From positions 9,445,332 through 9,509,331 of the forward strand of contig NC_041818.1 in the NCBI RefSeq assembly GCF_900964775.1: 64,000 bases of DNA, read 5' to 3'. A program made the translations under genes and the position numbers. The notes beneath the pieces were generated by a model. That model saw only the letters and a program-made list of their open reading frames with translations, did not search any database and was not told the DNA's origin. Of the stretch, positions 35,661 to 50,600 are shown piece by piece; the stretch's first letter is position 1; the number at the start of each line of letters is the position of its first letter. This stretch comes from Scleropages formosus (lineage: Eukaryota > Chordata > Actinopteri > Osteoglossiformes > Osteoglossidae).

Positions 35661-38600
35661 TATTCCATGCACCAGAGCTGACCCCAAAGCCTGGTCCAGA
35701 AAGTAAATGCAAGAATGAACCTCTGCAACGGGCCCTGTGTGGATGGACTGGTTATTAGGGCTCCGCGCATCCAGTGAACCCTTCCCTTTAGGTTGAATTT
35801 CTGTTCGGAGCAAGACTCCGGCTGCCCTCGAACAGCGCAAATATATTTAGCAGTCAAGCGGCTCGCGAGCGCGGCCGACCGCTGGCCGCGGACTGAATAA
35901 TGTATGGATGGGATCCCACGCAGCACGGTGCAGGGAAGGGAAATGTAGGCCACACCGCAGCTTCAAAGCGAAGCCTGAGCTCCGTCGCTCTCGATTCACG
36001 CAATTAACGGACGAGCACAGAGACGTGCGAGTCCTCGCTCACGCGGGCGTACGCCGATACGCAGCCGTGCGCCGGGGCTGCGCGCGAACCTTAGAAAGGC
36101 GCATCCCGCAGGGGCGCGACCTCGTAGAAACGCGCACGGAGACACGCCCGCAGGCGTAGAAATGGGGTTTTTAGGAAGCCGCGTTAGCCTGAGGCCCCAC
36201 GCCCTACTCACATATAGCGACCCGGCACGGCCTCTGACAATCCGCCCTTTATCTAACGCGTTGCCCCCTTGGGCTCACGCCTCCAAACGCAGCCCCATGG
36301 CCGAAGGAGAAGCAGAGGCGGGGTGAGACCGCTGCTCCATTACTCTTAAGTATAAGCAGGTATTCTTGTGACCTCCGGCGAGGCTGGGCTCCTCTTCGAA
36401 ACCCTGATCGGCACCAACCGGAAGAAGTCACTGACACTTTTCTCCAAAGCAGCTTACAATTATTATGTTACCAGCTTATAACGAATTTATCCATCATTAC
36501 AGCTGGGTAACTTTACTCAAGTAATTGAAGGTAAGCACCTTGCTCAAGGTGGGGATCGAACCCGCAACCCTGGGGGGGCTCTAAAGGGCACAGCATTAAC
36601 CACTACACCACCAGCTCTCCTAGCCATCAAAGGACACTTATTAATATATGTTTATGAAGAAATAAATGTGACCCTAGCCACGTTCAACGGAGAGGTGGGT
36701 GATCCTCAGAACCGGTACAGGGTTCGTACGCTCCCCGCGTGATCCCTGTTCTTCCTCCCACGTTTCAGCGACATGTGAACATCCTCTGCCGCGCTTATCG
36801 AAAAAGGACGAAAGGTGACAGGACGGCACGTCGATGACGCATCCCGCACGGTTGATCGGAAAGAGGTTCCGCGCGAACGGGAGCCGCCGGCGTAATGACG
36901 GTACGTCGCGTTCTCGGAGAGGCTGAAACGGAGCGGGAAGAACACACCCCGGCGAACCGTGCTTCTCGTGGCTTACAGAGCACGTTGAGTCCCTTCGCTC
37001 TCTCATACAGGCGTCTTCCCTCCTCCGCACCCGTCTCACGTATTCTGCCGTATCGCTCATTCATCCTGGCGCGGTTCATCGGAAAACTGAAGGTGACACT
37101 GCAGCTCAAGGGTAATAAATCACGTTAATGCCGAGCGCGACGGAGGAGGGTAATATATGGAATCGCCTCTGAAGAGCGGCACCGCAGAAGTTACCTTACT
37201 CAAACATGCCCTCTGATGTCCAACACTGTGAACAACCGACGCCGTGTCTGCTGTAGGGTAACGGGTCGGGTGATTAAGGTTAAAAACGACAACGGGAAAT
37301 AATAATGGCGACGGCTAAACTGGAAAAATGAAAATGCCACCAGTGGCCGCTTGTTTAGTGGTGATGCAATATAACAGACGCACGACACGGTGCGCGAATG
37401 AGGGAATGTGGCTACCCTGTGATGGACTGGCATCCCATCCAGGGTGTACGCCCCCCACCATCAGTTCCAGAATAGGCGCCATACAGCTGCAACCCTGGCA
37501 CAGGCACAGAGACACACGCACACTATCCAAAACTGCTTGTCCCAAGGGGTCGTGGCAAACCGGAGCCTAACCCAGCAACACAGGGCTCAAGGTTGGGGGG
37601 GGGACACACCCAGGACGGGACGCCAGTCCATCGCAAGGCACCCCAAGCAGGACTTGAACCTCAGACCCACCGGGCAGCAGGACCCGGTCAAACACACTGC
37701 ACCACCACACCCCCTACATGGAAGCTTGTATGTATTCACGTTTTGAAGGCTCATCGATCGTAACATCACAGTATGAACGTACACTTTCCTTTCGTTTCGA
37801 TCGGAAGCACATTTCGGTCTCCATCGAGATGATTGCTAGGGTTTATTTGGCAGCTGAAAAAAAAGGGACAACAGAGCAATACGTTCAGACGCAAAGTGAT
37901 TTCTGTGCAGCAGGGGGTGTGGTGGTGCAGTGGGTTGGACAGGGGTAGATCAGGTCCTGCTCTCCGGTGGGTCTGGGGTTCAAGTCCCGCTTGGGGTGCC
38001 TTGCGATGGACCGGCGTCCCGTCCCGGGTGCGTCCCCTCCCCCTGGGTTAGGCTCTGGCTCCCCCCGACCCCGTATGGGACAAGCGGTTTCAGACGGTGC
38101 GTGCGTGTGATTTCCGTGCCTCTCGTGCAAGTAGCTTCGACCGGGCGATAACGTGATCGATTACGAGGACCAAACATGCGCCCTCCCTCATATCGCTCAC
38201 GGTGACCAGCGCCTTCCGGCGCAGCTATTCGTTCCGCAGGGCCCCGCGAGACGCACCGTGCCACAAAAGCCGCCGTGTTTCCCGTGAGCCTCCCTTGCCC
38301 TCCATCAAAGCGCCGCTTTCTTCCCCGCATCGCTGCGGACCGAAATGCTTGACTGCTTCTAAAAATACACTAGAAACATTTCAAAGAAACCGTCACGTGT
38401 GGACAGTAATAAACACGTTATTATAAGCAGGGTCACAGCAATTTGTCAGGTATCGTGGGAGCCTGAAAAAACAGCAACAGCTGCGGCGGCGATAATAGAC
38501 GCACGTTGTAAATTCGATTAAACGAACTGTGACCTCCGATATAATGTCTCATTTGCAAATAAAGAGGCGTATCGGTTATTTGAGGGGGAGGAATAGAGAT

Positions 38601-38667
38601 CGCCGTCTGTGACTGTACGTCTGGGTGTTTCCGTGTATGCGGTATGTCCCTGCATATGGGGGACATT

Positions 38668-38699
<32 letters not shown>

Positions 38700-41600
38700 C
38701 GTGCCTCCATGTACCTCCCGTTGGGAGCCACTGACCTGGGCGTGAAAGATGGACAGAGACTTGGCCGTGTGGAGCGGGATGAGCACCCGCACCAGGAACT
38801 GTTTGTGCTCCGACTTCAGAGGCAGCGCGAAGCCGTTGATGATGCTGCGGGACGGCGGAGCGACGGGAACAAGGGCGGGGAGACGGAGAGAGAGAGAGAA
38901 AGAGAGAGAGAGAGAAATAAAAATTTGGGGTTTGAGGGACTTCTCTGGAATCATTTGGCCTTTTCTTGCTCTTGTTCACCGGTGCGGTGGAGCAAGTCTC
39001 CTCTTCCGGAACGCTCCTCAGCCAGCAGCACATGGAGACGAAAAGGATGCTCTCCTCGCGTCTCCCTCCCTCCCTCCCTCCGGGTACTCCTATTCTTCCT
39101 CCTTTTCTCCCCACAGCCCACGCCGCTCCCTTTTCCGCACACCCCTCCTCTGCCTGCGCACCTCCCGTCACCCCTCTCCTATTCCCAGCCAGTTTTTCCA
39201 CCCTCAGCCCCTCTCTCTCCCCCCCCCCCCACCCTCTCACAGAACCCCTTCCCAGCTTCCCAGCACCTCTCCCAGGAGAAGGGGCACATCGCCTTGTAAT
39301 GGAGGGAGGGCGTAGGCAGTGCTATAAATACCTCAGCTGGAATAAGCCACGAAGCCCCAATGTAATCCCCCGCCCCCTGCACACTGACTCACTCCTTCTC
39401 ACTTCCTCGCTCTCATCCTCCATCTCCGTCTCCCTCCATCCTTCCCCCCCCCGCCACGCATCTACTAAACAGAACGCCGTGGCCCAGTCGATCGCTCCCG
39501 CTAATGTGTTTTTGCTTCGCCTTGGCACCACCTCGCGATCGGTGAAACGGACGCGAACCCCGACTTTCCTAGCTGGGATACGGGGCGGGGGGAACTATGT
39601 CTTTTCGGCACCGAGGGCTCTTCTCCGTGCCTCCAATCGGGGACTGTCGCAGAGATCCCAAAGCACACCCCTCACGCCACGCCTGTGTAACTGGCCTCGA
39701 ACCGGAGGGAAAGCAGAGCACAAGCGGGGCGGCAGCTACGCTCGGCTTCTACGGCATCGGCATCGCGGAGCGTCGGTCTCTACCTGCCCAGGATCTCCAG
39801 CAGCTCAGCCACTCCGTTGAAGCGCTCGGTTTCGTAGATGAACCTGGAGCCACATGAAGGACACATTTAGAAGTTTGCACTTAAAGACGGTACGGAGCAC
39901 GAGCTTGTTGGCTGGAAAGAAACAAGGCAGGGGAAAAAAAGATTATGATCTATAACAGTGACAAGGAAGGGGGGGGGGGATGCTGACAGTGACAAACTGC
40001 ACCGTCTGCCCTCTGCTCCGAGGACTCGGGAGAGGGAGAGGATGCTCGGTGCCACGGCGATGTGCGATCGCCATAATGCGCACGAGAGCCGGTCGCACGG
40101 CAGCCCGCCGGCGGCCGATTTACTGGCCTGGCGGCGAACCCCGGCAGAGCGCGCACCTCAGCCTGCGGAGGACGGCGGAGCGCATCCGCTGTGAGCCGTG
40201 CTCCTGAAGCCCGGGCTCCGCACGCGCGGGGCAGGGGGAGCGACCCGAACGCTTCTGGGCGTCCTTCGAAAGCCCTTTCGGAGTGTAACTCCCATCAGGA
40301 CGGAGCAATCGCGCCCAAAGATGAGAAATGTGCTTCGCATTTAACGTACCATCACGTACGGTTATGCACCCGCACATGTACCTGAACGATGTCACCGGAG
40401 TACAGTTACTTTGGTTCTGTCCGTTCTGCCCGTTTCTTTAACCGGCCCAAGAAGACGCGGTTACGTGGCGCCAGACCACGTGTCTGGGATGGAATGACTG
40501 CGATTAGGGCGGCATTGGTCGATCCAGGCTGGGTGTCTCGTGCCTCCTCCCTAGGTACCACACCCCCCCCCCCCCAATTCACGGTGCTTGTCAACCGTAA
40601 AAAAGAATATTGCGCACAGAGCTCAAAACTGTTTTCTTCCCAGAAATATGTTGCAACGGAAGAGTGTAAAACCTTTCAACAAACGAAACAGTACTGTAAA
40701 AAAAAGCCCGGGGGGTGTGGGGTTCAAGTCTCACTTGGGGTGCCTTGCGATGGACTGGCGTCCCGCCCTGGGTGTCTCCCCTCCCCCTCCAGCTTTACGC
40801 CCCGCGTTGCCGGGTTAGGCTCCGGCTCCCCGCGACCCCTCATGGGACAAGCGGTCTCGGCCACCGTGTGTGTGCGAAAAACAGCCCAACCCTTTAAGCG
40901 TTTCAGGATTTCCTTCCGTAAGTGAATTTCAGCATCACTTCCTATAACCTCACACACGAGTTACTGGAGCGAAATAACATCTGCTTTCCTCTGCGAAACC
41001 GCTCCTCCAGGCCTCGCGCCTGCGATTATTCCCGGATTTCACAGAAATGGGACCCGCGTCACGAGGCGCCCAACGAAAAGACCCAACGGCTCCAGAGCTG
41101 AGCGCCAAGGCGCTTTGCCTACCTGAGGAAGATGTTGTTGATCTGCTTGCGGATGTAGGCGCGCAGTCCCAGCAGCTTGCCGTAGACGCGGTGCAAGATG
41201 GTCTTCAGGTACTCCCTCTCCCGGGGGTCTTCGCTGTCGAACAGCTCCAGGAGCTGAGCGGCACGCGGGCGCACGTTCGCGGAGCGATCGAGACAGTCGC
41301 ACGGAACGGTCAGAGGCACAACCGCAACACTTCGAGACTCGCACGACAGAGACGGGAACGGAAGGTACCGCCCGCGACATCTAGATGAGGGAAAAACGTC
41401 TCTACCTGCAAAACAAACTTCTGGTCCACGTAGCGCTTCGCCATAGAGGGCTGGAAGTCCGGGCTCTCCAGGAAGCGCAGGAAGAACTCGTACACCAGCT
41501 GGCGACACAGACGCATCGTGAAAAACGGCAGATGCGGAAAGGCGAGAGGGCGAGGAGGACGGGGCGAAGCGTGACGCGACCGCGGAGGGCGGCGGATGGG

Positions 41601-44600
41601 AACGAGGAGGAGGAGGAGGAGGAGGAGGAGGAGAGCGCAGAGGGGTGAGGGAAACACGGAGGATGGAAAAAAGGAAGCGGCGGGGGGACGAAGACCAAGG
41701 ATCGAGAAACGCGAACAGCACGGAGACGGCTGGAGAGGGAGGGAGTGGCGAGGCGAGGCGAGGCGGGTTTGACGGGGGATTCTACCTGTAGGTGAGGCCA
41801 GGAGGCCTCCAGCGTGGGCTCGTCCTCCTCGGGGTCAAACTCCGGGTTCTCGCTGGGCGGCAGCGTGCGGAAGATGTTCACCGAAATCTAGAGGCAGAGG
41901 AGCACAGGTATCGACCATGCTGCACTTCAGACGACACGATATTGCGCAATTTCTCATGCATGGTGATGCACAACACGGCGATCGGCAGATTTAGTTACAC
42001 AAACACACACTGGCTGAAACTGCTTATCCCAAGCAGGGTCGCGGTGAACCGGAGCCTAACCCGGCAACATAGGGCGCAAGGCTGGAGGGGGAGGGGACGC
42101 ACCCAGGACGGGACGCCACTCCATTGCAAGGCACCCCAAGCGGCACTCGAACCTCAGACCCGCTGCGTTTATACAGCTGGGCAACTTTTTTTAACCGCAG
42201 CAATTTAGAGTAAGTTCCTTCCTCAAGGGTACTGCAGGTATAAGCTGATTTGAACCCGCCAACTTGGGCGAAAAGATGCAGCCCTAAACCGCGATGCCAC
42301 CGGGTGGACGACGGGAGCCGACCGACGAGAGCAAAGTCCCGGCGTTAAGACAAATAGCGAAGACACACGGCGCCTAAATCACGGAAAGCTATCGAAACCG
42401 CAGACACGTCTAGAGCGAGTCTTTGAATGAGCTCAGACCAGCGTTACTAACGTTCCGTCGAAAAACAAAAAGGGATTCCAACGAATTATCGGACACCTTT
42501 GGTTGAACGCAGTGGCCGACCACATCCAGCGGATTAATTTGTTTTTTTTTTTTCCCCCACGCTTTAGTTCCATATTTAATACTAGGAAAATGTTTTGCTT
42601 CGAACGGTTATTGATCTAGGGGTAAATTAGGCCTTTATTTCACGCAACTCACAGTCTCCACAAACGGCAGGGTGGTAAAGCAGCGACTCGCGATTACAGT
42701 CCGTCCGAACAACAACGACAGATTTTGGGGGGAAAACAGACGGCGGGCAATTTTTCTTTCTGTTCACGGAAAAACAAAAATAGAGAAAAAGATTAAAATG
42801 TTCAAAAAAACAACAAAACTATATATAAATTTTCAGTATGCACATACATACATGGATACGTACAGCTCTGTAATTCAGGGTAAATACCTTGACCATGGAT
42901 GCTACAGTAGGGGAGGGAACTGGAGCAAAGAAACTTCCAGTTACACAGTGACAGCTGTCACCACTAAGGCCCCTGTTACCCTCTCTTATTATTTTTATTA
43001 ATTGTATTGCACATTTACACATTGTCTGAAACCGCTCGTCGCATGCAGGGTCGCGGGGAGCCGGAGCCTAACCCGGCAACATGGGGCGCAAGGCCGGAGG
43101 GGGAGGGGACGCACCCAGGACGGGACGCCAGTCCATCGCAAGGCATCCCAAGCGGGACTCGAACCCCAGACCCACCGGAGAGCAGGACCCGGTCCAACCC
43201 ACTGCACCACCGCCCCTAAAGTTTACTTTTATTTTAATTTTTATTTATTATTTTTGTCAAGGGCATCTTACACGGCTGCTGTTTTACGAACAGTGCTTAT
43301 TTCCTGCAGTGAAGACATGGTTGGTGATTTTACCTACCTAAATTCAGTATATAATTCACGCACTCTAGGTTACTTGTCTTATTAATGAGGAACTCGGAGG
43401 GAACACCTGCTTTTTCTTCATTGCGAAGCTTTACGGAACTGAGACGAACGAAAAAAGGAGGCGGTTGCGTGCAGTTAAGATTGAAAGGACCTTTTAGCCA
43501 AGGTGTATAAAACCTAAATAATCATACAAATGCTGTAATAATAGTATAATAAACGATCATACTGCTAAGACTGTTTTAGACACCCAAGCACATATTTTAA
43601 CAGAAAACTAACAGTTAAGATAAAACAAATTACATAATCAAAAAAAATAAAAATCTATGTAGTCCTCAATGTAAACTGAACATTTTTGGACTTGGTCAGA
43701 AAAATGGCTTGAGTCAGATTTTTTTTTGTACGTTTTAAAATGATTTTATCTTATGGCGATTTTAAATGTGGTGAATACAGCGAGCGTGAAAAGTGCAAGA
43801 GTATAAAAATTAATCAAATTAATTATTAAACTATTAAATTAATAAAATAAGTGACGTTTCTACTCAGAACAAGGCGCTTTACAGTGTACACTGTACACGT
43901 CAAAGGGTGATTTTTTTAAGATTACGTTAAAGCATACCCTTTACCCTGCGTCCCGTAGTTCTACACGGTACTTTGCGTGGTATATTTGAATAGTGGATAA
44001 TTATTCTTTTGCATTCTGTGCTATAACACAATAGTTGATTTTATATTGTGTGTATTATATCGTGTTACCCTTCGTATATGTCTGACTGCTTATTATATCA
44101 ATAATAATAATCAATAACAGGAAATCTCTGTAAACGCGATTTGAATCTCAGAATAGAACCAAGAAAAGTGAAATTGGCCAGATGCTGATGAACGCTGCAT
44201 AAACTCATATGTTGAATCGGCACTGAATATGAATTTGCGGAGATTACATATCTTTTATTTTCAGTTGTTTTAAAGAATAACACGGCGGCACAACACTTGA
44301 GCTGTTCGGGTGTCGGATTGAATCCCGCTCAGTCTACGTAGAGTTTGCATGTTCGGTCTGCATTGGTTTCTTCTAGCTGCTCTGGTTTCCTCCCACACTC
44401 CAAAGGTAATGCTAGATTGCCTGGTGCGTGTGCGTGGCTACTCTGAGGTGGAGTAGTGTACCCCCCTCAGCCTTGTACCCAGTGATTCCAGGACAGGCTT
44501 CAGACCACACCTGACCAGGACAAGCAACTAACACGAGTGAGAACAATTTTAAATCACTTTTAATTTTAAGGTACAGTATATTGTAGTTAATAGGGGGGTG

Positions 44601-47600
44601 CGGTGGCGCAGTGGGTTGGACCACTGTCCTGCTCTCCGGTGGGTCTGGGGTTCAAGTCCCGCTTGGGGTGCCTTGCGACGGACTGGCGTCCCGTCCTGGG
44701 TGTGTCCCCTCCCCCTCTGGCCTTACGCCCTGTGTTGCCGGGTAGGCTCCGGTTCCCCGCGACCCCGTATGGGACAAGCGGTTCAGAAAGTGTGTGTGTG
44801 TGTGTGTGTATTGTAGTTAATAAAACATTTAAGTGCTATACTGCAATGGTCTGGTATTCCATCTAGGGTATACCCTACCCCGCCTTATGCCTTGTGTTTC
44901 CGGGTTAGGCTCTGGTCACCACGGCCCTGCATGGGACAAGTGGTTTTTGAGGATGGATGAATGGATGGGGGGAGGAGTAGGGGGTGTAGGGACACGGTGG
45001 CACAGCGGATTTGGCCAGGGCCTGCTGTGCGGTGGGTCTGGGGTGCCCTCCATCAGACCGGTGCCCCGTCCGGGGTGCGTCCCCTCCCTGTCCAGCCCTG
45101 TGCCCCGCATCGCCAGGTAGGGTTCCGCTTTGAAGCGACCTTACTCGGGACAAGCAGTTGCACACAGCGTGTGTGTGCGTGTGAGAACGGATGGAAGCGT
45201 TACAGAGCTTTTCTTAAATTTATTCCACCTTTAAAACATTTAGTACACTTTTCTCACAGAACAGCCCCACAAATAAATGTAGGGACAAGTCTATTATGCA
45301 GCGTTTACTCATTAATTAGGAACCAATCACACTACCAACAGATTTCGGGCCCCAGCTGTGTTCATAAATTGACGTGCCAGTAAATAACCACAATCCTGTG
45401 CTTGACAGGCTTCACACAGCCAACCCAAATAACCTGTAGCGCTCAGCTTTAACGCATTTCAGCTGCAGCACGAACTACTAATAGAGGCCTTTCATTAACG
45501 GGAACAGCGGAAATGTGTTGCGTCGATGCACTGAGCGCTTTACGATACAAGTCAGTTGGGCTGCGTCCCGGCAGCACCTCCGGACATGGCGACGCGAAAT
45601 ATCGACCCTTCCGCCGGCAAGCGCCTTCGGGCATCGGCGCAAAGCACAGTCCTCTTTGCGAGGCTGCGAGATCACTACAGCGCTAATTCCTGTTGAGGGA
45701 CATGCCATGCCTGTCATTATATCCCGGAATCAGAGACCCACGGTAAGGATGTTATTTAAGCGGGGTGAAGTAAATATTATAGCCGTTCCTTATTATGACT
45801 CATCTACCTCTAAACTGCTGTTAAGTCTTTTCTCCGTTCCTCCTCCACCCCCTCCTTCCATCTTTCTGAGCGACACCTTCCTATTTATCGAATTATATCC
45901 CTTCCGCCGCAGTCTCTCCTTCCTCTTCTCAGTTCCCACTCCCCCCCTCAGGCTCTTTCTACTCTTGTACCCTCATTTGTGCCCTCCTCCTCTCCTTGTA
46001 TCTCACCATCTTGATGGCCTCGGGGTAGAGGGGTTCGATGAGCACGCCCCGGCCGGTGGCCACGCTCTCCACCAGCTCGTTGAGCGCCGCCCTCTTCACC
46101 TCCTTGCCCTTCAGGTCGGCCACGCAGTCCAGGAAGTCGAACAGCACGCAGCACTGCTGGAGCTTCTTGCAGAAGAGGTCGTGCAGTTCCGCCACGGGGG
46201 CATCTGTGTCCGGCAGGGTAGGAGACGGAGGAAAAGAGTGACTCACTCGCGCTCGTGTTGAGCCCTGCTGATCGTACCTGTCACTTCAACAGGGGCCCAG
46301 GATGAACTTCCAGAGCCACGCGAAAGCCACAGTGCAACTAGAAAATCCTCAGTGTCAGTCCATTCCATCTACAGTCGTGGTTTCGCAGTCCTCCGGCTGA
46401 CGCTAGGCTAGAGGGGCAGAATGATCAAATGGAAAATGAATGCATTGTATTTCCATTTATTTATTTAGAGGATGCTTTTGTCCAAAGCGATTTCCAATGA
46501 ACTCTATGGAGTGTTATCAGCCCATACACATACACACTGTCTGAAACCGCTTGTCCTATATGGTGTCGCAGGGAGCCAGAGCCTAACCCAGCAATGCAGG
46601 ACACAAGGATGGAGTGGGAGGGGACTCACCCCGGACGGGACGCCAGTCCATCGCAAGGAATCCCAAGCGGGAGTCAAACCCCAGACCCACCAGAAAGCAG
46701 GACTCAGTCAAACCCACTGCGCCACCGCACCCCCCCGTAAGCATCACCCAAATAACGATATGGAATACAACAACAATTATTCCTATAATAGTTTCCGCTC
46801 CACAATATTTTCAATTCGGTTGTTAATTTTTATAGAAAGCTCTTCCCACCTGGGTGACACACAGTCCAAGACAAAGTTCCAGTGAATGATACAGTACAGA
46901 AAGGGTTAACTATTAGGATAAAACAGCTGGCAGCTGAGGAGAGGAAAACAAAAAAAAACTCCCAATGGCAAAGAATGAATTAAAAATAAGCCTCCGGGGA
47001 CCAAGTACCAGTGGCCTGCTATGGGAGACCTCTCTCATATGACCTGAATATAAATAATTACATATTCCTGTGTGCTAAATGCTCACTATCCACCCCTCCC
47101 ACTCAGCTGTACGGTTATAAACACTTTTAGCCCCTGGGTAGCGTTCAGACAACTTTCTATTTTTGGTGCTGGCATCTGAAATTTGGCGGTGCTGTTGTAA
47201 TAGTTTATAAATCAGTTATAAAAAAGAGATTGTCACCTAAAGGGGGGTTACAGCAGGGGGCATGGTGGCGCAGCGGGTTTGGCTGGGTCCCGTTCTCTGG
47301 TGGGTCTGGGGTTTGAGTCCTGCTTGGGGTGCTTTGTGATAGGCTCATGTCCTGTCCTGGGCGTGTCCCCTCCGGCCTTACGCCCTGTGTTGCCGGGTTA
47401 GGCTCTGGTTTGCCACGACCCCACTTGGGACAAGCAGTTTCTGCCTGTGTTGTGTTATGTATTTTAACCAGCTTCAGACCTGGCCATCATTGCAAGTCCT
47501 ACACTTCCTTTTGGAATTTGTGGTTTTGTAGACCTCATTCACCTGAAATAAGACCACTGGCCATTTGGTAATTGAAGCTCTTTGTACTTTACTATAGTGC

Positions 47601-50600
47601 CAAACATTTGCTTCTTACGGACCAGGCGCACCACGTGCGTATAAAAATTCAAGAAAACGCATACAATTTGGTGAAACGTCCATAGATCTATTTCCAAAAA
47701 CCACTTATCCTGAGCAGGGTCCCGGCGATCCAGACCCTATCCCAGAAGTGTTTGGCACAAAGTTGAGAGGCGGTACATGCTGGACACCAACCCATAGTGG
47801 GGTAGTCCCGCAAATGCAACACGGGCTATTTAGGATTACCACTCTACCTAAACTGAAATCAGAGCAAAGAACATGCAAACTCAAGTAGGGATAAAACCCA
47901 CATTCTCTCGCACCACCCAGGCGCTGGGAGGCAAGAGCGGTACTCACTTCGCCCCCTCGATATCGCTTGCGTTTATTCATTTTGTGTGTTCGGACGCCTA
48001 TTGTGGAGCGTGTCATGAATCCTCATGGCCTTCAGATTAAAGGACCCTTTTTTTTGACGCAGAAAATTTGCAAATGGGTTACATTTGACCAGAACACAAC
48101 CCGACGGTTAAGCTCACACACAAAAATGACCATAAGCAAGTTTTTTTGGGACTTTTATGCTGCTGAATTTGTTCATACCTGGTAAATGTACAAGCTCTGT
48201 AAACATGAGTGCGAAGAATTAAAGCAACTTTACCTTGTTATTCACACAGTCTCAATAGAGGCTCAATGCAGAAGACGTTGGGAGGGGTGATCAGGGCTCA
48301 GAAGTGACTGATTTTTGTTAACCATCGGATTCAAACAAATTCCCTCTGCAGGTACGAAGAGAAAGGTCTTTTCCGGCGAGCAAGTAGCATTCCGTTGTCC
48401 ACGCGCAAGGGGCCGCAAACATTTACACCCCTCTTTTACAAAAGCCATTAAGAGGTTGCACCGATTCCACACGGCCAAACCCTGCAACTGAGCGATCCCT
48501 CCTGGACCAGGATGTCTGCTTGGAGCAAGAGCATTTTAAATGTACTTTGCTTGAACTGCCTCTTCTGGAATGGGAGCAGTTAAGTGATATTTTAGTGAAC
48601 ATAAACGAAAGGAGCAAACGGTACGAGAGGCGAGAATAAACGCGTTCCTGGCAGGGAGGAAAAGCCGACACGCGGTAATGTCGCTAATTTAATGAAGATA
48701 CCTTCTATCCTACTGACCAGGTGGACACACACATTTCAGACAGATCATATTTAATGCCCACGCCCAAATTTTAAACACGACATTGTGAGAGCGAGGACTG
48801 GGAGGAGTGGTCGTGCCGTTATCGGCGTGAAATGCACTCCCTGCAATACTCTGTCTGAATCATTTTCGAAACACACCCTCACTGAGACCCTAGAACGTTC
48901 CCTGGTGCCTGACGTTATCTCATGAGTTCAGTTAAAACCTTCCTCGACATCCTACCTGCCCCTCATTTTTGACTCAGATACAGAACTTGTGACGGCTCAT
49001 TTGTACACACGCTAGCTGAAACCGCTTGTCCCAAGCAGGGTCGTGGCAAATTGAAGCCTAACCCGGCAACACAGGGCGCAACGAAAGACACCCAGGACGG
49101 GACGCCAGTCCATTGCAAGGCACCCCAAGCAGGACTCGAACCCCGGACCCGCCAGAGAGCAGGACCCGGCCAAACCCGCTGCACCACCACACCACCACGC
49201 CCCCTAATTCATTTGTAGTACAACGTAATTTCATACACAACATGCACTCCGAGTGTAAGGAAGGAGTAGGGGGGAGGAGGAGAAGAAAAAGAAAGAAGAA
49301 GGGAAAGAGGCAGGAGAGAGCCCGAAAGAGCCGAACAAAGCTGCGAGCGGACGAAAAACACCGGCCGAGGTGCAGGAGGGAGGAGAGACGGGTATTGCGC
49401 ATCTCCCTATACGTACTGTAGCAGGTGAGAAGACAAACTGAATTGCACAGGAGACGGAGACAGCGAGACGGCAGGCGATGCACCCTGAGATGCTTGGGAT
49501 CGGAAGCCCGGGAGTTCGGTGAGGCCTTGCTTAATGCGAGCACAGATTTTACCTTGATTCTTTACCTCGTAAAACATTGCGAGCGGCACATTAAGCAAGA
49601 TGTAAATGGCACCAGCTCTCCACAACTACTCTGTAGAGGAGAAGAGCCGGAAATGGAGCGAGAGGGGGAGCGAGAGGAGGTGGACTCGGCGCAAGGATGA
49701 CATCATCCCTCGTTCCCATCCCCGCCTTGTGTTTTGCCTCTCTTCCGTTCTACATCTTTGCTCTGGTCCCCTCCGATAAACCGAAACACGGTACCAATTA
49801 AGCAGAGCGTCACTCTTCACGAGCGACACAGTGAGGGGCGTCACGAACATCTTCTCTTCTGGCTGCACCCTCAAAACCTTCCCTGGAAGGCGAGGACCCG
49901 CAGAACGGCGCGGATTTTAACGACGGGATCGAAATCTTAAGCGTAACCCTCAGATGAGGCGCCGTCGACGTTTCGACGTCTCTGCCGGCCGTCTGAGCGC
50001 AGGGTACGATACGCCCTTCGGAAGAGGGCACGTTCCCACCGCCATTTGTTGAACCAGATCAGGGGGCTTTACTTACAAACTATTGATTTGCGAAGGGCCA
50101 TTTCTGTGAGCCACATCTGTCTCCTCGTTCACCGACACACTCTCTTCGCTGCAAGGAGGAGAGACCACCCTAGCTGGTCATTTACGTTCTCCTCCAGCAT
50201 CTCCCCATCATTACTCCTCCCTTTCCCTTCCCTCCTTTTCTCTTCCTTTCTCTCGGATCTGTGATCCCCTCGCCCCGGCTCTCCTTCTTCCCTGGTCTCC
50301 GCCTCCTCTTCTCCTCCCTCTCCATCTTCTCCTTCTCTATTGATTCGTGAAGCTATGGAGGGGAAGGGAGAGCATCCCATGTCCGCTGTAACCTAATACC
50401 AACCTTCTCCGAATGCCCTCCGCAGACACACACACACACACAAGAGCGCATCCGGACACCTACAGACACTGACTCACCGACAGACCGATGCAAACGCACG
50501 CTGAAAAAATTGGTTTTACGACGGATATACACGCAAACCTAATGCCGCATCAATACTCGTGCCTGCAAACAAGAGCTTTTCCAGTGACACATATGCAAAA

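Noticed and set aside
38518-39820. Open frames of 188-284 codons around ppp2r5b exon 7
   Set aside because: Low-complexity Ser/Pro/Arg-rich translations of intron and antisense exon sequence; the true exon is only 109 bases.
45515-46261. 248-codon + strand frame
   Set aside because: Runs antisense through ppp2r5b exon 2; no family resemblance.
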